Notes: generated by a model from the letters alone, not told the origin. DNA of 40,299 nucleotides from Janthinobacterium lividum PAMC 25724 (GCA_000242815.2 AHHB01000033.1:1-40299), one strand, 5' to 3'; shown: positions 18,557-26,745, counted from the first letter of the stretch. Numbers and translations are program-made.

Positions 18557-19462
18557 TCACGACTCAGATCCAGTCCGTATAAGCTCTTGCAACTTCACAT
18601 CTAGCTGTACCAGCAAATGCTGGAACGCGGGCACGTCGAATCCCGCGCGCCATACCAGCAAGGTGTCGGCTTGCCCAACCGAAAGTGTTTTCAGGGTGGC
18701 AGGCGCGTCCGACAGCGCCAGCACGCTGGCCGGCAACAAGGTCACGCACGCGCCGGCCGCCACGCAGGCGATCATGGCGTGATACGAACTGAGCTCCTGC
18801 ACCCGCCACTGCGTGCTGCCGGCCATGCCCAGCACCTCTTCGGCGATGCTGCGGTAGGTGCAGCCCTGCGGAAACGCCGCCAGCGAGCGCGTGCGCACGT
18901 CCACAGCGCGGCGCACCGGCCCTTCGCTGGCCGGCAGCAGCAAACATAATTCCTCACGCCACACGGATGCCGATGCCAGGCCAAGTTCACCCAGCGCGGC
19001 CGCGCCGCCGAAGGCTGGCGGCAAGGCCACGAAGGCACAGTCGAGTAAACCCGTGCGCACTTGCTCGATCAGGGGGCGCGACGGCCCCGTGCTCAGCGCC
19101 AGGCGCGTCGCCGGATACCGGGCGTGATATGCAGCCAGCAGCGCCGGCAAGCGGCTGGCCGCCGTGCTTTCCATGCTGCCGACGCGCAAGGTGCCGCCCT
19201 CGCGCCCGCCCGTGACGACATGCCTGGCCTCTTCCGCCAGTGCCAGCAGACGCTGCGCGTACTCGAGAAAGCGCTCGCCCGCCGCCGTCAGTGCCATGCG
19301 TTTATTGGTGCGCACGAACAGTTGCGCGCCCATATCGGCTTCCAGCTGCTGGATGCGCGTGGTGACGCTGGACGGCGCGCGGCCCAGCCGCGCTGCGGCC
19401 TGGGTGACGCTCAACTCACTGGCCACGGCACAAAAAATCGTCAATGACTCCATTTCCATCAT
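18557..19462 (-). CDS. LysR family transcriptional regulator
   Basis: The 301-residue protein has the N-terminal winged helix-turn-helix (LTIFCAVASELSVTQAAARLGR, PSSVTTRIQQLEADMGAQLF) and a two-lobed effector-binding domain (about 90-300; GTLRVGSMESTAASRLPALL). The ATG at 19462 is supported by AAGGAAAGAAC just upstream. It is transcribed divergently from a nitronate monooxygenase gene with 84 bases between the starts, the usual layout for a LysR regulator and its target. The effector is unknown; a nitroalkane or related compound is a guess from the neighbour. Confidence 0.93.
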   Translation of the reverse strand: MMEMESLTIFCAVASELSVTQAAARLGRAPSSVTTRIQQLEADMGAQLFVRTNKRMALTAAGERFLEYAQRLLALAEEARHVVTGGREGGTLRVGSMESTAASRLPALLAAYHARYPATRLALSTGPSRPLIEQVRTGLLDCAFVALPPAFGGAAALGELGLASASVWREELCLLLPASEGPVRRAVDVRTRSLAAFPQGCTYRSIAEEVLGMAGSTQWRVQELSSYHAMIACVAAGACVTLLPASVLALSDAPATLKTLSVGQADTLLVWRAGFDVPAFQHLLVQLDVKLQELIRTGSES

Positions 19463-19493
19463 GTTCTTTCCTTCAGAATGATTATGCTATTAT

Positions 19494-19510
19494 ATTCTTA
19501 GAATAAGAAT
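19494..19510. promoter_or_regulatory. Palindromic operator between lysR-type gene and nitronate monooxygenase
   Basis: ATTCTTA-GAA-TAAGAAT is a perfect inverted repeat of 7-base arms with a 3-base centre. It contains a T-N11-A core, the LysR recognition pattern. It lies 32 bases upstream of the regulator start and 37 upstream of the monooxygenase start, so it could control both promoters. Confidence 0.65.
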
Positions 19511-19546
19511 TGAATGCGGCATCCTCAACTTGATGAAGGAAACATC

Positions 19547-20608
19547 ATGACCACGTCCCAGCACTTCCTCGACCGCCTCGGCTTGCAATTGCCCATCATC
19601 CAGGCGCCGATGGCGGGCGTCTCCACGCCGCGCCTGGCCGCCGCCGTCTCGCATGCGGGCGGCCTGGGGTCTCTGGGCATCGGCGCCGGCAGCGTGGCGC
19701 AGGCGCGCCAGATGATCATGGATACGCGCGCGCTGACGAATAAGCCCTTCAATGTGAATGTGTTTTGCCATGCGCCGGCGGTGAGGGATGCGCGGCGCGA
19801 AGCGGCCTGGCTGGCGCATCTGGCGCCCCTGTTTGTGGAGCTGGGCGCACCCGTGCCAACGCAGCTCGATGAAATCTATCCAACGTTTGTCGGCGATGAA
19901 GCGGGATTCGCCCTGTTGCTGGAGCAGCGCCCCGCCGTCGTCAGCTTTCATTTCGGCTTGCCTGCGACGGAGAAAATCGCCGCCCTGCGCCAGGCCGGCA
20001 TCTACACCATGGCCACGGCCACCAGCGTGCGCGAGGCGATGCTGATCGAACAGGCGGGGGTCGACGCCATCGTGGCGCAAGGCGTGGAGGCGGGCGGGCA
20101 TCGCGGCGTCTTCGATCCGCAAGCGCCGGACGAGCGCCACAGCACCAGCGTACTGCTGCGCCTGCTGGCAGGCCGCACCACGCTACCCCTGATCGCCGCG
20201 GGCGGCATCATGGATGGACGAGGCATCCGCGCCGCGCTGGACCTGGGCGCCGTGGCCGCCCAGCTGGGCACGGCGTTCGTGCTGTGCCCGGAATCGTCGG
20301 CCAATGCCAGCTACCGCGCCAACCTGCGCAGCGCGCGGGCAGCATCCACGCGCCTGACGAGCGTGCTCTCGGGCCGCCTGGCACGCGGCATGGTGAACCG
20401 CCTGATCGAGCATGGCGAAGCGCCGGGCAGCCCGCCGCCAGCCGATTACCCCGTCGCCTACGATGCCGCAAAACAATTGAACGCGGCGGCTAGCCAGCAC
20501 GGCGACAGCGAATTTGCCGCCCAATGGGCCGGCCAGGGCGCCCCGCTGGCGCGGGAAATGGGGGCGCAGGAACTGGTGTTGACCTTGGCCAGGGAAATGG
20601 CGGCTTGA
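19547..20608 (+). CDS. Nitronate monooxygenase (NPD/2-nitropropane dioxygenase family)
   Basis: The 353-residue FMN-dependent TIM-barrel protein starts [20 protein letters not shown] and shows the family motifs [26 protein letters not shown] (with the active-site His of class I enzymes) and [11 protein letters not shown]. Nitronate monooxygenases oxidise alkyl nitronates such as propionate 3-nitronate to carbonyl compounds with nitrite release. The start is fixed by AAGGAAACATC before the ATG at 19547; the frame extends upstream to 19514. It is divergent from the LysR gene, which probably regulates it. Confidence 0.92.
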   Translation: MTTSQHFLDRLGLQLPIIQAPMAGVSTPRLAAAVSHAGGLGSLGIGAGSVAQARQMIMDTRALTNKPFNVNVFCHAPAVRDARREAAWLAHLAPLFVELGAPVPTQLDEIYPTFVGDEAGFALLLEQRPAVVSFHFGLPATEKIAALRQAGIYTMATATSVREAMLIEQAGVDAIVAQGVEAGGHRGVFDPQAPDERHSTSVLLRLLAGRTTLPLIAAGGIMDGRGIRAALDLGAVAAQLGTAFVLCPESSANASYRANLRSARAASTRLTSVLSGRLARGMVNRLIEHGEAPGSPPPADYPVAYDAAKQLNAAASQHGDSEFAAQWAGQGAPLAREMGAQELVLTLAREMAA

Positions 20609-20621
20609 TTTCAGCATGCCG

Positions 20622-20639
20622 GCCAGAGAGATATCTGGC
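20622..20639. terminator. Small stem-loop between convergent genes
   Basis: GCCAGA and TCTGGC form a perfect 6-bp stem with a 6-base loop between the monooxygenase and GNAT stop codons. No T-tract follows, so it is only a weak terminator candidate. Confidence 0.3.
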
Positions 20640-20662
20640 TCGACGCTGCGGGCGCAGTGTAC

Positions 20663-21073
20663 TCAGGTGGCTGCCTTCAATTGCATGCCGGGCGCATCTT
20701 CCGGCCGCGAGGAAAATCCCAGTTTTTCATAGAATATCGACTTGCCTTTGGCGCTGAAAAGCTGAACATCTGCAATGCCAGCGTCGCGACAACCGTCAAG
20801 AATGGAACTGAGCAAAGCCGCACCGATTCCCCGATGCTGAAATTCGGGGTGAACAATCATCTCGGTGACAAACGCGTGCAAGCGGCCATCCGAAATGACA
20901 CGCACAAAACCAACAAGTTGGCCGCCCAAATAAGCGGATCGCGAACACCAGGAGCCGACAAGTGCATCTTGATAGAACGCAGTCCCGCGTGATACCGGCC
21001 CCCAGCCAGTCGTGTCGTACAGTGCCTTGAACGCCTCGGCGCATGGCTGATCGGATGTGTAGTTGATATTCAT
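20663..21073 (-). CDS. GNAT family N-acetyltransferase
   Basis: From the ATG at 21073 (MNINYTSDQP) the product is 136 residues, the usual size of a single GNAT domain. The acetyl-CoA-binding motif A is clear: VTEMIVHPEFQHRGIGAALL, with the R/Q-x-x-G-x-G/A pattern as QHRGIGA. The C-terminal part has IFYEKLGFSSR, typical of the last beta strands. The frame extends to 21178, but those 35 residues are not family-like. Substrate unknown. Confidence 0.87.
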   Translation of the reverse strand: MNINYTSDQPCAEAFKALYDTTGWGPVSRGTAFYQDALVGSWCSRSAYLGGQLVGFVRVISDGRLHAFVTEMIVHPEFQHRGIGAALLSSILDGCRDAGIADVQLFSAKGKSIFYEKLGFSSRPEDAPGMQLKAAT

Positions 21074-21341
21074 AGGCCAGATTGCATGGTGCGATTTCGC
21101 TGGAAGTTGACTCGATTTAAACCAGTGGCGCTGTGACGTGCGTATCGACCGAGAATATCGGCCCCTGCCATTGCTCATTGTCAGGTTTCTGACTATCCGG
21201 CGTTCCTTGAGCTCGGCGCGTCAAATTTTAATCTTCATGTATTCAGGTTCGCATTCTGGCTATATCACACTGCAATATTGCCGTTCCAGGTTGAAAAGGA
21301 TAAATTGGTGAATTGTTGGTCTTTCCACCTGTATTGCATTG

Positions 21342-22289
21342 TCATTTCCTGGGTATCATTCCCATCGTACCCAGCCACGTTTCGACCAACATGGGCCACT
21401 TCGTGATTGGAAGCTGCGTAGGACGGAGCCCAAACGCGTGCCCTCCCTCGGCGAACAAATGCATCTCCACGGGTACATTTGCATTCTTCAGGGCCGCATA
21501 ATAGAGAAAAGAAAACTCTACCGGGTCTACCGGATCGTCTTGCGCATGCAGCAGGAAAGTCGGAGGTGTTTGACTGGTCACTTCAATGCTTGGGTTCAAC
21601 TTTGAAAGGTCATTTCTATAGTTGACCGACATATGGCCAGGATAAACAGACACCGCAAAATCGGGACGACAACTTTCCTCGTCTGCCTTGTCAACCGGCA
21701 CATAGATCCGTTGATGATGCGTACTGATTGACGCGACCAGGTGACCGCCTGCAGAAAACCCGAGCACCCCAATCTTGTTCGGGTCAATTTTTCAGTCAAC
21801 GGCATGATGGCGAACGAGGCCCAACGTTCTCTGTGCATCTTGCAACGCCGTATGCGTCTTGGGAATGACACGGACATTGCGGATTTTATCCCAGTGGGGA
21901 CCTGATCCGGGGACACGATACTTCAACAGCACGCACGTAACACCAATCGATGTCAGCCAGTCACAAACTTCCGTTCCTTCCAGGTCGATGGCCAGCGCCG
22001 AATAGCCTCCGCCAGGAAAAACGATAACGGCAGCGCCCGTGCTCCTTCCCTGTGGCGAGTAAATTGTCATCGTAGGCCGCGTAACGTTGTCCAGTTCCAG
22101 CCAGGGCCGTCCTGCGATGAGCCGATCTTCCCGTAACGTCACCTCGTCTTCCGGTCCAGCGGCTGATTTCGCGTCAGGTATCGCGCCAGGCCAGATCGGC
22201 AATTGCTGCTGTCCGCTGGCAGGCTGCCATGCAGCAGCGTGCACATTCGTACAAGCAAGCACCGCAATAGTACTGAGAAGATATTTCAC
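21342..22289 (-). pseudogene. Alpha/beta hydrolase (esterase/acetylxylan esterase-like) interrupted by one in-frame TGA
   Basis: The reading frame runs from a GTG at 22289 (signal peptide MKYLLSTIAVLACTNVHAAA) through FPGGGYSALAIDLEG, which holds the HGGG-like oxyanion motif. It is stopped by TGA at 21792-21794 and continues in the same frame with GVLGFSAGGHL (nucleophile Ser), HAQDDPVDP (Asp) and EGGHAFGL (His). All catalytic elements are therefore present on both sides of the single stop, which stands where relatives have a tryptophan (a TGG to TGA change). A secreted BD-FAE-type carbohydrate esterase is the likely ancestor. It is either a very young pseudogene or a base-call error. Confidence 0.82.
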
Positions 22290-22497
22290 AGAATTTCATT
22301 CCAGACATGGTGAGCCGACAAAATTTGATGCCGAAATCAGAGTCAGTCATTCAATCTGACTGACTGCTTCTGCGCGCTTGCCGTCGTTGACAACCTCAGC
22401 CTTCAAGGCGGAATGGCTGCCATTGCCTGTGTGGCGCGCACGAAATCCATCATCCAGTTCGTTTCCCATGTTCTTCCTTGGTCCTTGGAAAAAGCCT

Positions 22498-22508
22498 GAT
22501 CCCAGCGG
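22498..22508. repeat. Target-site duplication, left copy
   Basis: GATCCCAGCGG directly abuts the left end of the MITE and is repeated exactly at its right end. Confidence 0.85.
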
Positions 22509-22666
22509 TAATGCCGTTCAGTTAGTGTGTTAGTGGTGCTATTTTTAGCCCAAGAACCAGGACAGGGGTCGGACCCTGAGGGTCCGACCCCAGCTCTTTG
22601 CCTCTGGGGTTAGCGAATTTACTGGCGCTCATAAATCACGCCAAAACCCTTAACTGAACGGCATTA
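22509..22666. mobile_element. 158-bp MITE with IS4-like terminal inverted repeats
   Basis: The element is bounded by perfect 16-bp inverted repeats, TAATGCCGTTCAGTTA at 22509-22524 and its complement at 22651-22666. It carries no coding capacity, has a strong internal hairpin, and is flanked by an 11-bp target duplication. The ends resemble, from memory, those of IS4 (TAATGCCGATCAGTTAAG), and 11-13 bp duplications are usual for that group. A full-length IS4-type partner elsewhere in the genome would have moved it. Confidence 0.85.
22565..22591. repeat. Perfect 12-bp-stem hairpin inside the MITE
   Basis: GGGGTCGGACCC and GGGTCCGACCCC pair perfectly around the loop TGA. It is almost all G-C pairs and could act as a REP-like site, a transcription block or a protein-binding site. 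No T-tract follows on either strand. Confidence 0.8.
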
Positions 22667-22677
22667 GATCCCAGCGG
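22667..22677. repeat. Target-site duplication, right copy
   Basis: Exact second copy of GATCCCAGCGG, directly abutting the right end of the MITE. On the gene strand it reads CCGCTGGGATC, encoding RWD of the interrupted protein. Confidence 0.85.
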
Positions 22678-23112
22678 GGATTTTACCCAAGTGTGGCAGT
22701 GCAGGTAAAGCGTACTTTGATTGCCTGGCCATCGAGTAGGTCATCTGCAAAAAATACGCCGATGTGATTGGAGAATTTTCCAACGACAGGGACATCGAGC
22801 GTCGTCGGATTGCGTGCATCGAGCCACCAGATCGACCAGGTGCCGGATTTCACACAAAACGAGCGCAGGGCAAGGGCCCGGAAGCTACCTTCCGGGAAGT
22901 AGAGAACGTTGTCCTCCAGGTTTCCAAAGCCACCCAGTGTCTTGACGGTCGAAGAGAGCCCGTCAAACTCCGTCCATTCCTTGCAATTGGTGAATCTGGA
23001 ATTGAGCCGGCGATGTGTCACCAGCCAATCGCCGATGATGAAATCAAAATTTGTCACATCCGTGAAAATGTCCGCTACTGGCCGCCTGCCGCCAACATCT
23101 GCAATCGCCCCA

Positions 23113-23907
23113 TTAAGGCAACCTGTGCCGCAAAGTCGGCTCGATATTGCGCGCATGCAGCCAGCGCACGATATCTTCCAGCGTGGCGTCCTGCAGCAGC
23201 AAGCCCGGCGCACTGGCGGACGTTGCCACTGGCAATGCGGCGACGACGGGAGCGGGCACGACGACAGCCAGCCCCGCATGTCCCTGCAATTTCGCCAGCG
23301 CCTGCGCGAACTGGGTCGGGTTGATGCTGCGCAAGCTTTCCAGGAAGCCCAACTGGGCGGCTGGCGGCGGCGGCATGTCCAGGCCCGGTTCGTCGACGAA
23401 GGCGGCGCCCATGCTGGGGTGGATGAAGGCGGCCCACTTGCCCGACGGCTGCAAACATGGCGGCAGCGCCACCTGCTCCACGTCGTCTGGCGGCGCGGTG
23501 GCGAGGATGTCGGTCGAGGCAGGTAAAAAGGTCGAGCGCAGCAACTGCACGAACTGGCACGCCTGGGCGACGGGCACGGGCGCGGCCAGCGACAGCCACA
23601 GCTGGAACGCCGTACCCGAGATGCTGACGGCGGGCGCCGGCAAGTCCAGCTCATGCTGCACGGCATTGGCGATCGTGCACAGCGCGCTCCAGTGCGCTTC
23701 GCCGCCGCCCTTGCCGCCGAACTCCAGCACCAGCGCGCGCGTCAGGCCGCTACTGGTCACGAGTTGTACGGCCACCGTCTGTTCGCCCGACAGATGGCGC
23801 GCCAGCACGGCCGGCATCAAAGGCTGCGCGCCGCCCTGCGCATCGACATAGTGCTGCTGTTCCTCGAACAGGTACAGGCGGGTGAGTTCGGAAATCAGTT
23901 TATGCAT
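23113..23907 (-). CDS. Uncharacterised protein resembling an inactivated archaeo-eukaryotic primase domain
   Basis: From the ATG at 23907 (GAGG six bases upstream) the product is 264 residues, with no signal peptide or membrane helix. The order of motifs recalls primase-polymerases of the TOTE/LigD type: ARHLSGEQTVAVQLV, then RALVLEFGG where the family has a metal-binding D-x-D, a helix, PAVSISGTAFQLWLSL where the family has S-x-G-x-x-H-x-W, and LQPSGKWAAFIHPSMG. The acidic pair appears as E-F-G and the histidine as glutamine, so it is probably not catalytic. The C-terminal ~90 residues end in a small helical part (LEDIVRWLHARNIEPTLRHR). It is the only intact gene amid relics. The family call is inference from pattern only. 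Confidence 0.5.
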   Translation of the reverse strand: MHKLISELTRLYLFEEQQHYVDAQGGAQPLMPAVLARHLSGEQTVAVQLVTSSGLTRALVLEFGGKGGGEAHWSALCTIANAVQHELDLPAPAVSISGTAFQLWLSLAAPVPVAQACQFVQLLRSTFLPASTDILATAPPDDVEQVALPPCLQPSGKWAAFIHPSMGAAFVDEPGLDMPPPPAAQLGFLESLRSINPTQFAQALAKLQGHAGLAVVVPAPVVAALPVATSASAPGLLLQDATLEDIVRWLHARNIEPTLRHRLP

Positions 23908-23954
23908 GGGCGGCCTCGTAATGACGTTGAGCAACACTTGCCAACGTGCCCAGA

Positions 23955-24388
23955 TTATAGCCGCCCCGCCCCAAGCGCAGCGTCCCGCCCGGCACCAAAC
24001 ACCAGCGCGCTGGCCACGGCGAACAGGCAGGCGGCTATGCCGCCATACAGCATCACGGCCCCAAATCCCTGTGCCAGCGCCAGCTTCGCCACGCCGGCCG
24101 GCAGCGCGCCGGCACCCTTGCCTGCCGACAAGCCTTCCGCCATGGCGTGCAGCGCCGCCGCATCCTCCATCCCGGCAGGCAATGCTGGCGCAAGGCGGAC
24201 TGGATGCCTGCAACGAGAATAAAGCCCAGCAGCGCGATATTGATGGCAAGGCTGACCATGCGCGCACTGATGTCGATGCTGGACGCCATGCCGGCCCGTT
24301 CGCCGGGCACGGCGCCCGTCGTCGTGTTGGTGACGGACGTGTTGGTCAGCCCGAGGCCCGTGCCCGCCAGCAGGCAGCCGGGCAAGAT
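23955..24388 (-). pseudogene. C-terminal remnant of a DHA2-type MFS efflux transporter
   Basis: Only the last ~145 residues of a drug:H+ antiporter-2 protein remain: ILPGCLLAGTGLGLTNTS, then TTTGAVPGERAGMASSIDIS and ARMVSLAINIALLGF. The frame breaks near 24188, where one base is missing (…SALRQ then ALPAGMEDAAALH), and finishes in the next frame with VMLYGGIAACLFAVASALVFG to a TAA at 23955. The N-terminal ten or so helices are absent and it is joined directly to a panB fragment. It cannot make a working transporter. Confidence 0.8.
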
Positions 24389-24609
24389 CGTCAGCCAGCT
24401 GGCGCCCTTCAGCTTGACCATATGCGCTCCCGCCCGCAGCAGCTGAACGGCATGTCGGTCGCCAGGCTGGCCGGGTGGCAGGCGATGTCGGCGACGCTGA
24501 CGGGCAAGGTCGTGCCCTGCCCTTGCACCACATTGCCAAGCGCGGCGCCGACCAGCAGCTTTTCCACGCCACAGGTATTCATCAGGGTGGCGAAACGGGC
24601 GTCATAGCA
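24389..24609 (-). pseudogene. Remnant of panB (3-methyl-2-oxobutanoate hydroxymethyltransferase)
   Basis: In one minus frame the residues CYDARFATLMNTCGVEKLLV, then GAALGNVVQGQGTTLPVS and finally ATDMPF follow the N-terminal part of PanB (AYDaxFAxLxdxaGvdxlLVGDSLGxVxqGxxxTLPV … DMPF). In the next frame QLLRAGAHMVKLKGASWLT follows the PanB segment AGAHMVKLEGGxW. The catalytic Asp of VGDSLG is replaced (VGAALG), tens of residues are missing before DMPF, and the frame shifts. PanB makes ketopantoate for coenzyme A; this relic cannot. It is fused to the MFS remnant at about 24388. Confidence 0.75.
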
Positions 24610-24726
24610 AACAGGCGAGACGCTGGACGAGCACCGTCGGCGCAGCGCCTAGCGGAAATCACCTTGCCCCCGCAACCGTGCACGCTGTGCGAAAATGCCC
24701 GCCTTTGCCATTGCCGGACTTTACGC

Positions 24727-25824
24727 ATGCCGCACGCTGCCATTGCCACCCTTTCCGAGCGCGACGCGCGCCGCATCGCGCGCCATGCGCCGGCGGCCGA
24801 CGCCGCCCGCTTTTTGCATCCGGCGCAGCAAGCCTTGCTGCACCGGCGCGGCTGGCTGACGATGCTGGCGCCGCGCAGCGCGGGCGGCACCGAGCTGCCC
24901 CTGCCGCAAGTGGTGCGCCTGGAAGAAGCCGTGGCCGCCGTCGACGGCAGCATGGGCTGGGTACTGACCCTGTGCGCGGGCGCGGGCTGGTTCGCGGGGT
25001 TCTTGGAACCTGAGCTGGCGCAGGCCATTATCGGCACGCCGCGCGTTTGCCTCGGTGGCAGCGGCGCGGCCACCGGTTTTGCCGAGGAAGAAGGCGACGG
25101 CTACCGCATCACCGGTAGCTGGGACTACGCCAGCGGCGCGCCCATGGCGACCCACTTTACCCTGAACGCCCGCCTGCAGCGCGATGGCCAGCCCCTGCTC
25201 GATGCGCAAGGCCAGCCGCGCATCCGCGCCTTCCTCGTGCCCGCCGCGCTGGTGCAGCTGGTGCCCTCATGGAACAGCCTGGGCATGCGCGCCAGCGCCT
25301 CGCACAGCTACCGCATCGACGCAGAATGGCTTGCCAAGGAACACGGTTTCACCATCGATGCGACCACCGCGACGGCCGACGGCCCCCTGTACCGCTACCC
25401 CTTCTATTCACTGGCCTACGTGACCCTGGCCGCCAACGTGGCCGGCATGGCCGGGCATTTCATGCAACTGGCCGAGGAATGCATGCGCCACCGCCGCCAT
25501 GCGCGCGCCGGCTTGCCGCTGCTGGAGGTGCCGGAAGTGGCCGCCATGCTGCAAGGCAAGAAAGACACCTGCGCCGCCGCGCGCGCGCGTTTTTACGCCG
25601 TGCTCGATGACAGCTGGGCAACTGTGGCAGGCGGCGCGGTGCTGGACGACAACACCATGCAAGCCGTGCAGGCCGCTTCGCTGGCCCTGGTGGCGGCCGC
25701 GCGCTCAGCCGTCGATGGCGCGTATCCGTACTGCGGCCTGTACGCGGCCCGCGAAGACAGCAGCATCAACCGCGTGTGGCGCGATTTTCACACGGCCAGC
25801 CAGCATGCATTGCTGCTGCCCTGA
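24727..25824 (+). CDS. Acyl-CoA dehydrogenase-like flavoprotein (HpaB/HsaA-type)
   Basis: The 365-residue protein has an N-terminal helical domain (ARHAPAADAARFLHPAQQALLHRRGWLTML), the middle beta domain (GYRITGSWDYASGAPMATHF) and a C-terminal helix bundle of the acyl-CoA dehydrogenase type 2 class. LEEAVAAVDGSMGWVLTLCA is a family hallmark. This branch includes flavin-dependent monooxygenases and oxidoreductases as well as true dehydrogenases, so the reaction is open. The ATG at 24727 was chosen because the long upstream extension overlaps the panB and MFS relics in antisense. It stands alone on the plus strand. Confidence 0.85.
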   Translation: MPHAAIATLSERDARRIARHAPAADAARFLHPAQQALLHRRGWLTMLAPRSAGGTELPLPQVVRLEEAVAAVDGSMGWVLTLCAGAGWFAGFLEPELAQAIIGTPRVCLGGSGAATGFAEEEGDGYRITGSWDYASGAPMATHFTLNARLQRDGQPLLDAQGQPRIRAFLVPAALVQLVPSWNSLGMRASASHSYRIDAEWLAKEHGFTIDATTATADGPLYRYPFYSLAYVTLAANVAGMAGHFMQLAEECMRHRRHARAGLPLLEVPEVAAMLQGKKDTCAAARARFYAVLDDSWATVAGGAVLDDNTMQAVQAASLALVAAARSAVDGAYPYCGLYAAREDSSINRVWRDFHTASQHALLLP

Positions 25825-25911
25825 CAGGCGCATGACTGAAAAGGCCGCCGGACGCCATGCGGGCCGGATTGCCTGATACTATGAGGCATTGCAATTTCGC
25901 GGCCCCTACCC

Positions 25912-26745
25912 ATGCACGTCAACACGCTCAGCAGCCTGGCACAACTCCTGGCCAGTGCCGAAACGGAAACCCTGGCGTTTCCCACCAGCATCAACACGGC
26001 CCTGCTGCTGCAAAAGGAACTGGCCAATCCCGATTGCCACTCGTCCGACATCAGCCGTCTGCTGCTGTGCGAACCGACCTTGTCGGCGCGCGCCGTGGCG
26101 CTGGCCAATTCGGCCCTGTTCGCGCCCGGCCAGGCGAGCGCCATCACCAGCGTGCGCGCCGCCGTCGAGCGGCTGGGGCACCGCAACCTGTATGCGCTGG
26201 CGACGGCGGCCGTCATCCGCCAGCTGAACGCGGGCATCCGCGACGAAGCCTTGCGCGCCCGCGCCGCCCAGCTGTGGGCACACACCGTGCACGTGGCGGC
26301 GCTGGCGCATGCGCTGGCCGGCGCCGTCACGCATACGGATGCCGATACGGCCCTGTTCGCCGGCATCGTGCATGAAGTGGCCGGCTTTTATTTGCTGGCC
26401 CAGGCCGACAAGACCCCGGGCCTGTACGCCCACCTGGAAACGCAGATGGCGTCCGCCCTGGAAGTGATCGGCCGCTCGCTGATGCGCCAGCTGGGCGTGC
26501 CGCTGTCGGTGGCCGATGCCGTCAACGCCTTGCCCGGCTCGACCATCATGCTGCCGCCCGAGGGCTTGCGCGACACCCTGCTGCTGGCCAAGGCGCTGGC
26601 GCCCGTGCCTTCGCCGCTGCCGCAGGCCAGCGTCACCGTCAGCGCGTCGCTGCAAGCCTACCTGGAGCACGATCCCGTGCTGCAAGTGCTGCGCACGCAG
26701 CCATCGGCCGAAGCGCAGAGCCTAATCAAGGTCCTGCTCAGCTAA
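25912..26745 (+). CDS. HDOD domain protein
   Basis: The 277-residue protein is almost entirely an HDOD domain (about 20-210): FPTSINTALLLQKELANPDC, SRLLLCEPTLSARAVALANS, AVERLGHRNLYALATAAVIR and LFAGIVHEVAGFYLL. HDOD proteins are HD-superfamily relatives lacking the phosphohydrolase metal site. They act as regulators in stress, motility and competence signalling, often with diguanylate cyclases or kinases. No second output domain is seen. It follows the flavoprotein by 87 bases; the ribosome site is weak. Confidence 0.9.
   Translation: MHVNTLSSLAQLLASAETETLAFPTSINTALLLQKELANPDCHSSDISRLLLCEPTLSARAVALANSALFAPGQASAITSVRAAVERLGHRNLYALATAAVIRQLNAGIRDEALRARAAQLWAHTVHVAALAHALAGAVTHTDADTALFAGIVHEVAGFYLLAQADKTPGLYAHLETQMASALEVIGRSLMRQLGVPLSVADAVNALPGSTIMLPPEGLRDTLLLAKALAPVPSPLPQASVTVSASLQAYLEHDPVLQVLRTQPSAEAQSLIKVLLS

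Larger units (their letters stand above)
22403..23057 (-). pseudogene. Conserved hypothetical gene (DUF1579-like) split by a MITE and a nonsense codon
   Basis: The first part, from a possible GTG at 23057 (MTNFDFIIGDW), has a recognisable pattern: FDFIIGDWLVTHRRLNSRF, WTEFDGLSSTV, LGGFGNLEDN, WSIWWLDARNP and VVGKFSNHIGVFF. A TAA at 22683-22685 stops it. A 158-bp element then interrupts the codon for the residue after RWD, and the remainder resumes after the element as QAFSKDQGRTWETNWMMDF to a TGA at 22403. Removing the element and one target copy restores NPRWDQAFS in the same frame. The intact protein would be about 160 residues, probably a lipocalin-like cytosolic protein of unknown function. 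The N-terminal start is uncertain. Confidence 0.8.

Noticed and set aside
24475..24726. N-terminal extension of the acyl-CoA dehydrogenase-like gene
   Set aside because: It runs antisense through the panB relic and has no family-like residues; the internal ATG at 24727 fits better.
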